Of a DNA stretch of 42,307 bases, positions 34,612 through 42,307 are shown one piece after another. Both the position numbers and the translations under genes were made by a program. The notes under the pieces are model-generated. The model searched no databases and was not told where the DNA came from. It saw only the letters and a program-made list of their open reading frames with translations. The DNA comes from an uncultured Lachnospiraceae bacterium (GTDB taxonomy: Bacteria > Bacillota > Clostridia > Lachnospirales > Lachnospiraceae), in NCBI GenBank assembly GCA_947629865.1, contig CANRFJ010000022.1:1-42307 (forward strand), read 5' to 3'. Position 1 is the stretch's first letter. Each line of letters opens with the position of its first letter.

Positions 34612-37600
34612 ATGAAAGATTTTAAGGATTTTTTCTGCCAGGATTTTTTCTGGCTTGGATTGGTGGCAGTCGCCGTACTCTGGTTTATTTACTACTACCG
34701 CTTCCGCTATGAGGTGGAGGGAATCCGCGTCTACATGAAGGAGAAAAAGAGAGAGTGGGCCAATATACTGCTGCTTCTCGGCGCCGCCTTTCTAATCAAA
34801 TTGATAATGTCCGCTTATTATGAGGGACACGGGACGGATATGAACTGCTTTTATGCCTGGTCGGATATGATTTTCGACAACGGAATCGGCAGGTTCTATT
34901 ATCTGGACGCATTTACGGATTATCCGCCGGGATATATGGCGATACTCTGGGTGATTGCCGGTATCCGCCGGATTTTCTCCATTGACACTACCGGTACAAT
35001 CGGGCGGATTCTGATCAAACTGGTGCCGATGGCAGCGGACGTCGTGACGGGCTTTCTGATATATGTGCTGGCCAAACGGAAGTTTTCAGAGGCGTCGTCC
35101 CTTATGCTGTCTGTTATTTATGTGATGAATCCGGTCATTGTCACGGACTCCGTCATATGGGGGCAGACAGACAGCGTGTTTACCCTGTTTGTGCTCCTCA
35201 CCTGCTATTTCTGCATGGAGAAAAAGAGGATTCCGGCTTATTTTGCTTTTATTGTCGGTGCGTTTATCAAACCGCAGACTCTGATATTTGCCCCGATTCT
35301 TATATGGACGATTATTGAACAGGTTTTCCTGAAGGATTTCAATGTGAAAAAAATGCTGCGGGATCTGGCCGGCGGCCTCGGAGCCATTGCGACGCTGGTG
35401 ATTTTGTCGCTTCCATTCGGCATTGAAAAGGTTTTTAACCAGTATGTGGATACGCTGGGCTCCTATGAATACTGCACTATCAATGCCTATAATTTCTGGG
35501 CTCTCCTCGGCAAAAACTGGGCGGATCAGTCCGGAAAGTTCCTGTTTCTGGAATACCGTCAGTGGGGAATGGTGGCAATTGTGGCGGCTGTTGCCCTGAG
35601 CGGCTGGGTTTTCTTCCGCTTAAAGGAGGACAAGTCTAAATACTTTATCAGCATGAGCATAGTGGTGAGCACGATGTTTTTATTCTCTGTGCGGATGCAT
35701 GAGCGCTATATGTTTCCGGTAGTGGCGCTGACTCTGTGCGCGTTTCTTCTCAAACCGACGAAGGAGTTGTTTTTTACTTATGTCGGCTTTTCCGCAGTGC
35801 AGTATCTCAATATCCGCCATGTGCTCTATTATTTTCAGAAATATGATTCCACCGGCCCGGTGGGAGGCGGCATCGGCGTCACGGCTCTCCTGACGATTGG
35901 AGTGTTTGCCTATCTGTTTTATGCAGCGTTTTCCCAATCCAGGATGGAACCGATGCGGGAGTGGAGTGATGGCAGGGGCAAGAAGAAAAACCAGCTTCCC
36001 TACATTGTCCGCCAGACGCCGAAGAAGGCAGAGGAGACAGTGGAGAAGAAACCCACCATACAGCCGAGTAAGGTTCTGCCCCGATTCGCCCGGCTGGACT
36101 GGATTGTGCTGGGCTCAATTATGATGGTGTATTCTGCCATTGCCCTGTACGATCTGGGATATATAGACGCGCCGGATACATCCTGGAGTTTCCAGGGGGC
36201 CGGAAGCCAGATTGTGCTGGATATGGGACAGGAGGAGCAGATCGATATGATACATGCCTTCCTGGGAGTATATGAGAACCGGAAGTTTACTCTGGAGATG
36301 TCCGGAGACGGCAGAAATTATGAATCGCTCGGCGACGTCGGCATAAATAATGTATTTGCCTGGAATAAGGCGCAGGTGGTGGACAGCGAGACGCCGGACT
36401 CCTATAATCTGACGAAGAAATATCGGTATATACGGCTGACTTCCCAGGACAATGAGGCCATAGTGAATGAAATGATAATCATGAATAAGGAGGGACATGC
36501 CCTGACGCCGCAGAATGCCGGGGAGTATGCGGCGCTCTTTGACGAGCAGCAGTTATATGACGTCAGGGAGACATTCCGGAGCGGAACATATTTCGACGAG
36601 ATTTATCACGCCCGAACGGCCTATGAGATGATAGAGAAGATGTACTGCTATGAGAATACCCACCCGCCTCTTGGAAAATTCTTTATCAGCCTGGGAATCC
36701 GCATCTTTGGCATGAATCCCTTTGGCTGGCGGATAGTGGGAGTGCTTTTCGGCATCGCCATGCTGCCGTTTATGTATCTTTTTGGCAGGCGGCTCTTTGG
36801 CGGCCAGACTTGGGCGGCCGGGGCGCTGACGTTTTTGTTTGCCTTTGATTTTATGCACTTTGCCCAGACGCGCATCTCCACAATCGATGTGTACGGCACC
36901 TTTTTCATCATTGCCATGTACTATTTTATGTATAAATACAGCCAGACCAGCTTTTATGACAACCCGCTCTGGAAAACCTTTATCCCGCTGGGACTGAGCG
37001 CGCTTATGATGGGACTTGGCTGTGCGTCGAAGTGGACTGCGGTATATGCGTCGGTCGGACTGGCAGTATTCTTTTTTGCGATTCTGTTTGTGCGGTACAG
37101 GGAGTATTGTGTGGCGAAGAAAAATCCGGGCGGGACGACGGAGGGAATCCGGCACGAACACATCATCGGGGTGTTCAGAAACCGACTCATTGGGACGCTT
37201 GGTTTTTGCGTGCTGTTTTTCATTGTGATTGCGGGACTGATCTACCTTCTGTCCTATATTCCGTTTTCCGATGGCACGGATTCCGGGCTGTTTGAACGGA
37301 TGCTTACGAATCAGAAAACGATGTATAACTACCACTCCACGCTTGAGTCGACACACCCCTATCAGGCCGCATGGTATGAGTGGCCGGCGATGATACGGCC
37401 GATGTTCTATTACTGCCAGACTGTGGCAGACGGGCTGAAAGAGGGCATCAGCGCATTTGGAAACCCGCTTGTGTGGTGGGCGGGACTGCCGGCCATTCTC
37501 TATATGCTCTACCTGATTTTCCGCAGGAAAGACCGGATTGCGCTGTTTATGGTATTCGCTTACCTGGTTCAGTATGTGCCGTGGATGCTTGTGCCCCGCT

Positions 37601-37836
37601 GTACCTTTACCTATCACTACTTCCCGTGCGTGCCATTCCTGGCGATGATGGTGGTATATGTCATGGTGCGCCTGGTAAAGAAGGACAGAAAGTGGATGAA
37701 ATGGGTATTTGTCTATCTGGCGGCAGCCTTTGCGCTGTTTATGCTGTTCTATCCGGTGCTGTCCGGCCAGCCGGTTTCGGACGCCTTTGTGCGGGACGGA
37801 CTGAAGTGGCTTCCGGACTGGGCGCTTATATATTAG
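34612..37836 (+). CDS. GT-C glycosyltransferase / discoidin / PMT-type mannosyltransferase fusion
   Basis: 1074-residue polytopic membrane protein with three parts. Residues about 1-450 form a GT-C-type membrane module with the loop motif GHGTDMNCFYAW (D76) and DYPPGYM. Residues about 535-650 form a discoidin (F5/8 type C)-like beta domain (IVLDMGQEEQIDMIHAFLG, RYIRLTSQD). Residues about 655-1074 are a PMT (GT39) module with the DE motif D662-E663 (FDEIYHARTAYEM) and THPPLGK. PMT enzymes move mannose from polyprenyl-phosphate-mannose to Ser/Thr of exported proteins. ATG 34612 is chosen because GAGG is 6 nt upstream; a longer frame from 34546 is encoded by the inverted-repeat element. The Thr-Pro surface protein is a plausible acceptor, by inference only. 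Confidence 0.88.
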   Translation: MKDFKDFFCQDFFWLGLVAVAVLWFIYYYRFRYEVEGIRVYMKEKKREWANILLLLGAAFLIKLIMSAYYEGHGTDMNCFYAWSDMIFDNGIGRFYYLDAFTDYPPGYMAILWVIAGIRRIFSIDTTGTIGRILIKLVPMAADVVTGFLIYVLAKRKFSEASSLMLSVIYVMNPVIVTDSVIWGQTDSVFTLFVLLTCYFCMEKKRIPAYFAFIVGAFIKPQTLIFAPILIWTIIEQVFLKDFNVKKMLRDLAGGLGAIATLVILSLPFGIEKVFNQYVDTLGSYEYCTINAYNFWALLGKNWADQSGKFLFLEYRQWGMVAIVAAVALSGWVFFRLKEDKSKYFISMSIVVSTMFLFSVRMHERYMFPVVALTLCAFLLKPTKELFFTYVGFSAVQYLNIRHVLYYFQKYDSTGPVGGGIGVTALLTIGVFAYLFYAAFSQSRMEPMREWSDGRGKKKNQLPYIVRQTPKKAEETVEKKPTIQPSKVLPRFARLDWIVLGSIMMVYSAIALYDLGYIDAPDTSWSFQGAGSQIVLDMGQEEQIDMIHAFLGVYENRKFTLEMSGDGRNYESLGDVGINNVFAWNKAQVVDSETPDSYNLTKKYRYIRLTSQDNEAIVNEMIIMNKEGHALTPQNAGEYAALFDEQQLYDVRETFRSGTYFDEIYHARTAYEMIEKMYCYENTHPPLGKFFISLGIRIFGMNPFGWRIVGVLFGIAMLPFMYLFGRRLFGGQTWAAGALTFLFAFDFMHFAQTRISTIDVYGTFFIIAMYYFMYKYSQTSFYDNPLWKTFIPLGLSALMMGLGCASKWTAVYASVGLAVFFFAILFVRYREYCVAKKNPGGTTEGIRHEHIIGVFRNRLIGTLGFCVLFFIVIAGLIYLLSYIPFSDGTDSGLFERMLTNQKTMYNYHSTLESTHPYQAAWYEWPAMIRPMFYYCQTVADGLKEGISAFGNPLVWWAGLPAILYMLYLIFRRKDRIALFMVFAYLVQYVPWMLVPRCTFTYHYFPCVPFLAMMVVYVMVRLVKKDRKWMKWVFVYLAAAFALFMLFYPVLSGQPVSDAFVRDGLKWLPDWALIY

Positions 37837-37868
37837 TAAGGTGACAACAGGAAAAGAGGGGGAAGAAA

Positions 37869-39269
37869 TTGAGAAAATTGATTCGGGATATACACGAGGG
37901 AAAAAATCTGGAGAAAAATCTGCCTGCCTACAGGGATCAGGTTGTCCGCGTATACAGTGACTATGCGGCGCTGGAGCTGACTTTTTCCGCCTATATACTG
38001 GTGGAGGAACAGCAGGAGGAGCAGCGCGATCTGGCGGCGGGCGAGGCGTCTGCGCTGGAGCGGGTGAAGCAGGCTTTGGGAGATTTGGGCGGTGCGCGCG
38101 CATCCTACGGCGAGATACAGGAGTCTATGGAGCGCCTGCGGGAGGACATTGCCGCGAAAATGGATTTTTTCACTGCGTATACCGACCGCCTGATCTGTTA
38201 TGAATATGTGCTGAACCGTCTGGAGTTAAAGTATATACCCGCAAAGGAACTGGACAGGGAACTGGCCGGATTTAATGAGGACGAATATTTCAGGGAATTG
38301 ATGCTGTATCTTTTCGGCACGGACGACCAGAGCGTTGTCCGGGACAGGGTGCACACGGTGATAGGACAGATTCCCGTTCATATGACAAAGAACAAACTGT
38401 TTGAGAAAATAGGCGAGGCGCTGACACTGCAAAAGGGCGGCAGCCGACAGGAACTGGAGACCTTTTTGTATATGCTCCGGACGTCGGCGATGCTGTACGA
38501 ACCCTCTTATGAGAAGGGACAGTATCCGTCCTTTGAGGAGCCGGTCTCCCGTCTGGAGCAGGCGGACTACACGTCGCTGACAAAGGAGCAATATGAGGAA
38601 CTGACGGAACTTCTGGCGCAGGGGAGCCGGGCGATTCATGAACTCACGGATTTTTACTACAGTCTCCAGAAGGTGGCAAACTGTATCTGCGCCCTGTGCC
38701 GGATGCTCCCGTTTGCGGAGGAGGAGAGCCGGCTTCTGAAGGCGCAGAGGGCTATCTGGTGCTGCCTTGCAAAGGGAGAGTACAGGGAGGAGATGCTGAC
38801 GCCTCTGGAGGGGCGGATCGAGAGCTGCGTGGAGCAGTCCAGCTACCTTGAATCGGTTCTCTTTGAGATTAAGGCCTCCTATGGGAAAGAGGTGGAGGAG
38901 CAGGGGCTCACACCGTTTATCCAGGCGGCGGCGGTCACGGCCAATCTCCTGTCGGACAGCCTGTTTATAGATCTGGATCCGGCGGAGGAGGGAGAGCCTG
39001 TGACGGAGGAATACCTGCGCGGAAAACAGGAGGAGTTCTTTGAGGAATTGTCCGATATGTTCAGTCGGGTGTCCCGTCCGGTGAAGCGCGCCATTATGGG
39101 AAAGCTGCTTGAAAAACTGCCGATGTTTCCCGCCAGCACGGAGGAGATGCAGGAGTACATCCGCGTCAATCTGTTCGGGTGTCAGGACAGGGCGGAAAAG
39201 TGCATTGTCCTGATGATATTGTGGGATCTGATGCAGGAGGAAAAGGAGTGGAACAGCGGGCTGGACTAG
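37869..39269 (+). CDS. Uncharacterised helical cytoplasmic protein
   Basis: 466 residues from TTG 37869, with AAAGAGGGGGAAG just upstream. No signal peptide, no membrane segment and no domain that I recognise. It looks almost entirely alpha-helical and acidic (many EEQQEEQRDLAAGEAS-like stretches, ELTELLAQGSRAIHELTDFY). Cysteines are few, and a CICALC motif occurs near residue 275. It lies 32 nt after the glycosyltransferase fusion and 19 nt before another unknown gene, followed by ytfI- and ytfJ-like genes with minimal gaps, suggesting one transcript. Codon use and composition match the neighbours. It may have a sporulation or envelope role by association; unproven. Confidence 0.75.
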   Translation: MRKLIRDIHEGKNLEKNLPAYRDQVVRVYSDYAALELTFSAYILVEEQQEEQRDLAAGEASALERVKQALGDLGGARASYGEIQESMERLREDIAAKMDFFTAYTDRLICYEYVLNRLELKYIPAKELDRELAGFNEDEYFRELMLYLFGTDDQSVVRDRVHTVIGQIPVHMTKNKLFEKIGEALTLQKGGSRQELETFLYMLRTSAMLYEPSYEKGQYPSFEEPVSRLEQADYTSLTKEQYEELTELLAQGSRAIHELTDFYYSLQKVANCICALCRMLPFAEEESRLLKAQRAIWCCLAKGEYREEMLTPLEGRIESCVEQSSYLESVLFEIKASYGKEVEEQGLTPFIQAAAVTANLLSDSLFIDLDPAEEGEPVTEEYLRGKQEEFFEELSDMFSRVSRPVKRAIMGKLLEKLPMFPASTEEMQEYIRVNLFGCQDRAEKCIVLMILWDLMQEEKEWNSGLD

Positions 39270-39288
39270 CAGCAGAATGGAGAGGTCT

Positions 39289-39651
39289 ATGATTTACTGG
39301 TACCGGAATTTGTATATGGACGAGACGGTAAAGAAGCATCCGGAGCGCTGTAAGAGGCGGGTGATGCGCCGCCGCCCCTGGAAGCGGAATTACTATGCGC
39401 TCATGCTGGCGTCCAACGAAAAGAATCTGTTTGAAATTATCGGCACCAGGCAGTTGTTTTTCCGGCGGTTTGCCTGTCTGGACATGTATGTAATAGGACT
39501 TGCCGCCAATTACAAAAATGCGCTGAAACTGCTGCAGGGCATAGTGGAAAAGGCATATCGGGACGGGCGGGAAAGCTCAGGGGAAGACCGTGTGGTTTTT
39601 CTGAGAGATTATTTTGATAAGAGGGATTTTGCAGGCGGAGACGGGAAGTGA
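39289..39651 (+). CDS. Uncharacterised small basic protein
   Basis: 120 residues from ATG 39289 (GGAGAGG just upstream; an ATG at 39277 overlaps that Shine-Dalgarno). The N-terminus is aromatic and basic (MIYWYRNLYMDETVKKHPERCKRRVMRRRPWKR). The middle has a helical pattern (ALMLASNEKNLFEIIGTRQL, CLDMYVIGLAANYKNAL). No membrane segment or known motif. It ends 4 nt before the DUF2953 gene. The tight spacing suggests that it acts with its neighbours. Not recognised. Confidence 0.75.
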   Translation: MIYWYRNLYMDETVKKHPERCKRRVMRRRPWKRNYYALMLASNEKNLFEIIGTRQLFFRRFACLDMYVIGLAANYKNALKLLQGIVEKAYRDGRESSGEDRVVFLRDYFDKRDFAGGDGK

Positions 39652-39655
39652 GAGA

Positions 39656-40531
39656 ATGTCGATTGTTTTGGCAATACTGAAATGGCTGGGTATTCTGGCA
39701 GGAGGAATCGTCGGATTGCTCTTACTGCTTACTGCCCTTATCCTGTTTGTGCCGGTGCGCTACCGGGCGGAGGGGACGAGGGACGGCGGTATCCGGTTTG
39801 GATTTTCTCTCAGCTGGCTGCTCCGGCTTGTGATGATAAAGAAAAGACCGGATTCGGGTGTAATCCGGCTGTACCTCTTTGGTATACCGGTGCGCCGGCT
39901 GGCCGGCGACAGCGCAGAGAAGGCCGCATCTGAGGCGTCCGGGCCGGACGGAAAAAAATCTCACGGGGAGCCGGAGAGGACGTATTCCACGCCCGCAGGG
40001 AAGAAAAAAACGGAGAAGGAGACGGAGAACGCTCCGGCTCACTCTGCGGAGAAGTCCGGAGAGCGGGGGAAAAAGCCGCGCGTCCGCTCAAAGGGGAGAA
40101 AAACCCGCGGCGCTAAAAAGGAGCGGGGAAAAAAATCCTTTTCTTTTAGTCGGGTATCTAGTATAATTGGACTTATCAGAGAGGCGGAGAACCGTCTGCT
40201 CGTCCGGAGGCTCTGGAGGGAATTATGGCTTCTGCTCCGTTACCTCTCCCCATGCAAGCTGCGGGGAGAAATCATTATCGGCACAGGGGATCCTTCCTCT
40301 ACCGGACTTCTCATCGGGGGGATCAGCCTTTTGCCCTTTGCTTATCAGAGGGGCGTGCGCATCTGTCCGGATTTTGAGAATCGGGTACTGGAAGCGGTCG
40401 GATATGTGAAGGGGCGCATCCGCGTCCTGTATCTGCTCCGTCTGGCGCTTCGGATATACCGTGACAGGGAACTGAGACAGCTGTGGAGAGAAATAAATAA
40501 ATCGAATGTAAAGAAAAAGGAGGCAGCATAA
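39656..40531 (+). CDS. ytfI: DUF2953 protein, YtfI-like
   Basis: 291 residues from ATG 39656. One N-terminal transmembrane helix (about 7-33, LGILAGGIVGLLLLLTALILFVP), then FVPVRYRAEG, a highly charged Lys/Arg/Glu linker (about 100-175) and a C-terminal segment with GTGDPSSTGLLIGGISLLPF and FENRVLEAVGYVKGRIRVLYLL, which are typical of DUF2953. In Bacillus subtilis the DUF2953 gene ytfI is next to ytfJ, and the same order is seen here with the start of ytfJ directly following this stop. A role in spore formation or germination is inferred from that pairing. The symbol rests on synteny and domain, so treat it as provisional. Confidence 0.8.
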   Translation: MSIVLAILKWLGILAGGIVGLLLLLTALILFVPVRYRAEGTRDGGIRFGFSLSWLLRLVMIKKRPDSGVIRLYLFGIPVRRLAGDSAEKAASEASGPDGKKSHGEPERTYSTPAGKKKTEKETENAPAHSAEKSGERGKKPRVRSKGRKTRGAKKERGKKSFSFSRVSSIIGLIREAENRLLVRRLWRELWLLLRYLSPCKLRGEIIIGTGDPSSTGLLIGGISLLPFAYQRGVRICPDFENRVLEAVGYVKGRIRVLYLLRLALRIYRDRELRQLWREINKSNVKKKEAA

Positions 40532-40918
40532 ATGTCAGAGAATTCATTTAATAATACGGTGGAATCGCTATTTAAGGGAATGGACGCATTTATCACCACG
40601 AAGACCGTAGTGGGGGACGCCGTTCGCTTTGACGACGGAACCGTTGTCCTTCCGCTTGTGGACGTCAGCTTTGGAGTGGCAGCCGGCGCCTTTGCCAGCG
40701 ACAGCAAGGACACAGAGAAAAATAACGGCGGCGGCGGCATGGGCGGAAAGATCCAGCCGAGCGCAGTGCTTGTGATAAAGGACGGCGTATCCAAACTGGT
40801 CAATGTGAAGAATCAGGACGGCATCACCAAGATCTTAGACATGGTTCCGGATTTTGTGGACAAATTTTCCAAAAAAAAGGGAGATGATTCGTCTGCGGCA
40901 GAGGACAGCGAGGAGTGA
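40532..40918 (+). CDS. ytfJ: GerW/YtfJ family sporulation protein
   Basis: 128 residues; ATG 40532 immediately follows the upstream TAA, with AAGGAGG 8 nt before. Family pattern: NTVESLFKGMDAFITTKTVVGDAV, DGTVVLPLVDVSFGVAAGAF, a Gly-rich loop (NNGGGGMGGKIQPSAVLVI), then ILDMVPDFVDKF. YtfJ/GerW is needed for normal spore germination in Bacillus. The protein is small and cytoplasmic. Presence implies a sporulating organism. It ends the run that begins at 37869; I see no convincing terminator after it, only a weak TCAT/ATGA hairpin before a TTTTT at about 40950. Confidence 0.92.
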   Translation: MSENSFNNTVESLFKGMDAFITTKTVVGDAVRFDDGTVVLPLVDVSFGVAAGAFASDSKDTEKNNGGGGMGGKIQPSAVLVIKDGVSKLVNVKNQDGITKILDMVPDFVDKFSKKKGDDSSAAEDSEE

Positions 40919-41006
40919 AGGACAGATCGCTCGCCGTCATGACAAGATGATTTTTAGCTGTAAATTGGCACATGATTAAAAAAAGATAAAAAATTTGAAT
41001 TTATAC

Positions 41007-41035
41007 TTGCAATATCTGTAAAATTCTGCTAGAAT
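41007..41035 (+). promoter_or_regulatory. Promoter of rpmB
   Basis: TTGCAA at 41007-41012 and TAGAAT at 41030-41035 with a 17-bp spacer; TGC before the -10 gives an extended -10. The leader to GTG 41115 is about 73 nt. No ribosomal-protein autoregulatory structure is obvious to me. Confidence 0.8.
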
Positions 41036-41114
41036 AGTCGTGTTGTCGTGTGTGAGAAGATTACAGTTATGAATAGAGAGACATGCGAAGTCTGAGCAGA
41101 AGGAGGTGCTTTTC

Positions 41115-41300
41115 GTGGCTAAATGTGCAGTTTGTGGAAAGGGCGTACACTTTGGTAACGCTGTCAGCCACTCTCATAGAAGAAGTAATAAGATTTGGAA
41201 ATCTAACGTGAAATCTGTAAGAGTTAAGGTAAACGGTGGTACAAAGAAGATGTATGTGTGCACTTCTTGCCTTCGTTCCGGCAAAGTAGAGAGAGCATAG
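41115..41300 (+). CDS. rpmB: 50S ribosomal protein L28
   Basis: 61-residue large-subunit ribosomal protein. Start GTG 41115, with AGGAGG at 41101-41106; a GTG at 41106 lies inside the Shine-Dalgarno and is rejected. This is the zinc-ribbon form of L28 with C4, C7, C49 and C52 (AKCAVCGKG, YVCTSCLRSG). Other family features: GNAVSHSHRRSNKIWKSN and VNGGTKKMYV. Transcribed alone from a strong promoter and closed by a strong terminator. Confidence 0.96.
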   Translation: MAKCAVCGKGVHFGNAVSHSHRRSNKIWKSNVKSVRVKVNGGTKKMYVCTSCLRSGKVERA

Positions 41301-41328
41301 AAAAGGTAAAGTGAATATATACAGGAGT

Positions 41329-41399
41329 CCTGTCCTTCTGCGGGCGTACGGGTGCAAAGCGCTTCCGGCCCGGCAGGGGGACAGGCTTTTTTCTTCTTT
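41329..41399 (+). terminator. Intrinsic terminator of rpmB
   Basis: A 13-bp stem with two wobbles (41329-41341 with 41373-41385), with an inner GGGC/GCCC pairing in the loop, followed by CTTTTTTCTTCTTT. It separates rpmB from the convergent acetyltransferase gene, whose stop is near 41410. Confidence 0.9.
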
Positions 41400-41409
41400 A
41401 GGGAGGGGG

Positions 41410-42018
41410 TTATTCCCAAACATCAAGTTTCCTGTCTTTATAATAAAACTCCCTGTCCTTCTCACAAATTTCACGAATAACCTGGCAGGGAACACCAAAG
41501 GCAACTACATTCGCAGGAATATCATGGGTTACAACACTCCCTGCTCCGATAACAGAATTATCACCTATCGTAATTCCGGGCATGATTTGGCAGCCGGAGC
41601 CTATCCAAACGTTTCTCCCAATGTGGATAGGAAGGTTGTAAACATAGTGATGCTCACGCAAAACCGGTAGAACAGGGTGTCCTGAGGTGGTAAAGACAAC
41701 ATTGGGAGACACCATGGAATAATCACCGATATAGATATGCTCATCATCCACAAATGTGACATTTGAATTGATATAGATACCTTTTCCCAAATGGACGTGT
41801 TTACAGCCCCAGTTCGCATTGAGAGGCGTTTCGACTGTACAGCCTGTTCCTACTTCCGCAAATACCTCCCGCAAAAGTTTCTGCCGAAGTTCCGTCTCGG
41901 TAGGCAGCGTGCGATTATACTCTGTCATTTTGTCTTGATAGATATGTTGATCACCAAGTAATGCGGGGGCATCATAGCGATACGGTAGACCTTGCTGTTT
42001 CCGTTTAACATTATTCAT
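41410..42018 (-). CDS. Sugar O-acetyltransferase (maltose/galactoside acetyltransferase type)
   Basis: 202 residues from ATG 42018, with AGGAGG about 9 nt upstream; the ATG at 42036 overlaps that Shine-Dalgarno. Acetyl-CoA-dependent enzyme of the left-handed beta-helix class that acetylates sugars such as maltose, glucose or galactosides. An N-terminal Maa/LacA segment (ALLGDQHIYQDKMTEYNRTLPTE) precedes hexapeptide repeats (IHIGRNVWIGSGCQIMPGIT then IGDNSVIGAGSVVTHDIPAN). Catalytic histidine lies in TTSGHPVLP. The end reads FGVPCQVIREI. It follows a partial hydrolase gene by 31 nt on the same strand. GC looks lower than in neighbouring genes, possibly reflecting transfer. Confidence 0.93.
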   Translation of the reverse strand: MNNVKRKQQGLPYRYDAPALLGDQHIYQDKMTEYNRTLPTETELRQKLLREVFAEVGTGCTVETPLNANWGCKHVHLGKGIYINSNVTFVDDEHIYIGDYSMVSPNVVFTTSGHPVLPVLREHHYVYNLPIHIGRNVWIGSGCQIMPGITIGDNSVIGAGSVVTHDIPANVVAFGVPCQVIREICEKDREFYYKDRKLDVWE

Positions 42019-42049
42019 TATTTGAATCCTCCTCAAATTGGAATTTGTC

Positions 42050-42307
42050 TTACACTTTTTCTATAAACGTTTCTATCAGCCGATCAATTTGTTCCGGCCT
42101 ATCCGTATTGGAGTTATGCCCCGCGCCTTTTATCCACTCGATCGGTATCCCGGTTTTTTTGTGCCATGCCTTATTGTACCGGATACAAGAACCGGCATGA
42201 TCTTTTTCTCCACAAATAAGAAGGGCCGGACACTTGAGCTCATAAGGAAGATCCGCCTCCATTGCCTCTGCCAATATTTTGAATCCATGTCCAGACAGTT
42301 TTGCATA
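42050..42307 (-). CDS. Alpha/beta hydrolase, C-terminal part (cut by window end)
   Basis: The frame is open to the right edge of the window, so only the last 85 or so residues are seen. They have the alpha/beta hydrolase end: CPALLICGEKDHAGSC with the likely acid residue (EKD), and AGHNSNTDRPEQIDRLIETFI with the catalytic histidine in GAGHNS. The nucleophile elbow lies outside the window. It is probably co-transcribed with the acetyltransferase 31 nt downstream. Substrate unknown. Confidence 0.85.
   Translation of the reverse strand, partial: YAKLSGHGFKILAEAMEADLPYELKCPALLICGEKDHAGSCIRYNKAWHKKTGIPIEWIKGAGHNSNTDRPEQIDRLIETFIEKV

Noticed and set aside
36553-38103. 516-codon minus-strand frame
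   Set aside because: It lies antisense to the PMT module, has an implausible Pro/His/Arg-rich composition and no recognisable domain.

Overview
The window looks like a chromosomal segment of an anaerobic, spore-forming, probably motile gut-type Firmicute, most likely a Lachnospiraceae member. Pointers are the oxygen-sensitive class III ribonucleotide reductase (NrdD/NrdG), a GerW/YtfJ sporulation protein beside a DUF2953 (YtfI-like) protein, a CheV chemotaxis coupler, a secreted GH10 xylanase, a sortase-type surface protein, a 2-hydroxyacyl-CoA dehydratase activase homologue, purine-rich Shine-Dalgarno sites, TTG/GTG starts and strong sigma-A type promoters. This placement is inferred from gene content; no rRNA is present.

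Layout. 1-5.8 kb: tRNA-Gly, then a run of same-strand genes asnS, asnA, an iron-type alcohol dehydrogenase, a sigma-70-like protein without region 4, and mutY. 5.8-9.2 kb: nrdD-nrdG-dut (dNTP supply and dUTP removal) behind a promoter with a probable NrdR box and an unusual repeat-containing leader. 9.3-11.1 kb: leuCD. 11.2-15.3 kb: a membrane-anchored trigger-factor-like protein, a small membrane protein and a two-component system. 15.4-21.6 kb: a lipoprotein, a PH-like protein, cheV, a zinc-ribbon/Glu-Pro-repeat/membrane protein, hisH, hisF and ung, closed by a bidirectional terminator. 21.8-22.8 kb (minus): an EF-hand-rich protein. 23.1-27.4 kb: the GH10 xylanase and a Thr-Pro-repeat surface protein, each with its own promoter and terminator. 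27.5-31.7 kb (minus): a 1405-residue fused dehydratase activase. 31.9-37.8 kb: a LysM protein, CorA, a catalytically dead rhomboid-like protein with a zinc ribbon, and a large GT-C/discoidin/PMT fusion. 37.9-40.9 kb: two unrecognised genes, ytfI-like and ytfJ/gerW. 41.1 kb: rpmB. 41.4 kb to the end (minus): a sugar O-acetyltransferase and a partial alpha/beta hydrolase, which look lower in GC than the rest.

Most genes are housekeeping. The least explained structure is at 34.38-34.61 kb, upstream of the glycosyltransferase fusion. It holds a 33-bp palindrome-bearing direct repeat, then three stacked inverted repeats, a 16-codon ORF with a strong Shine-Dalgarno, and an 8-nt hairpin loop complementary to a segment next to the downstream gene's Shine-Dalgarno. 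It may be a cis-regulatory RNA, a small palindromic mobile element, or both. Also worth attention: the sigma-like protein, the anchored trigger-factor-like protein with a 14-bp palindrome at its promoter, the tandem-repeat leader of nrdD, and the two unknown genes next to ytfIJ.
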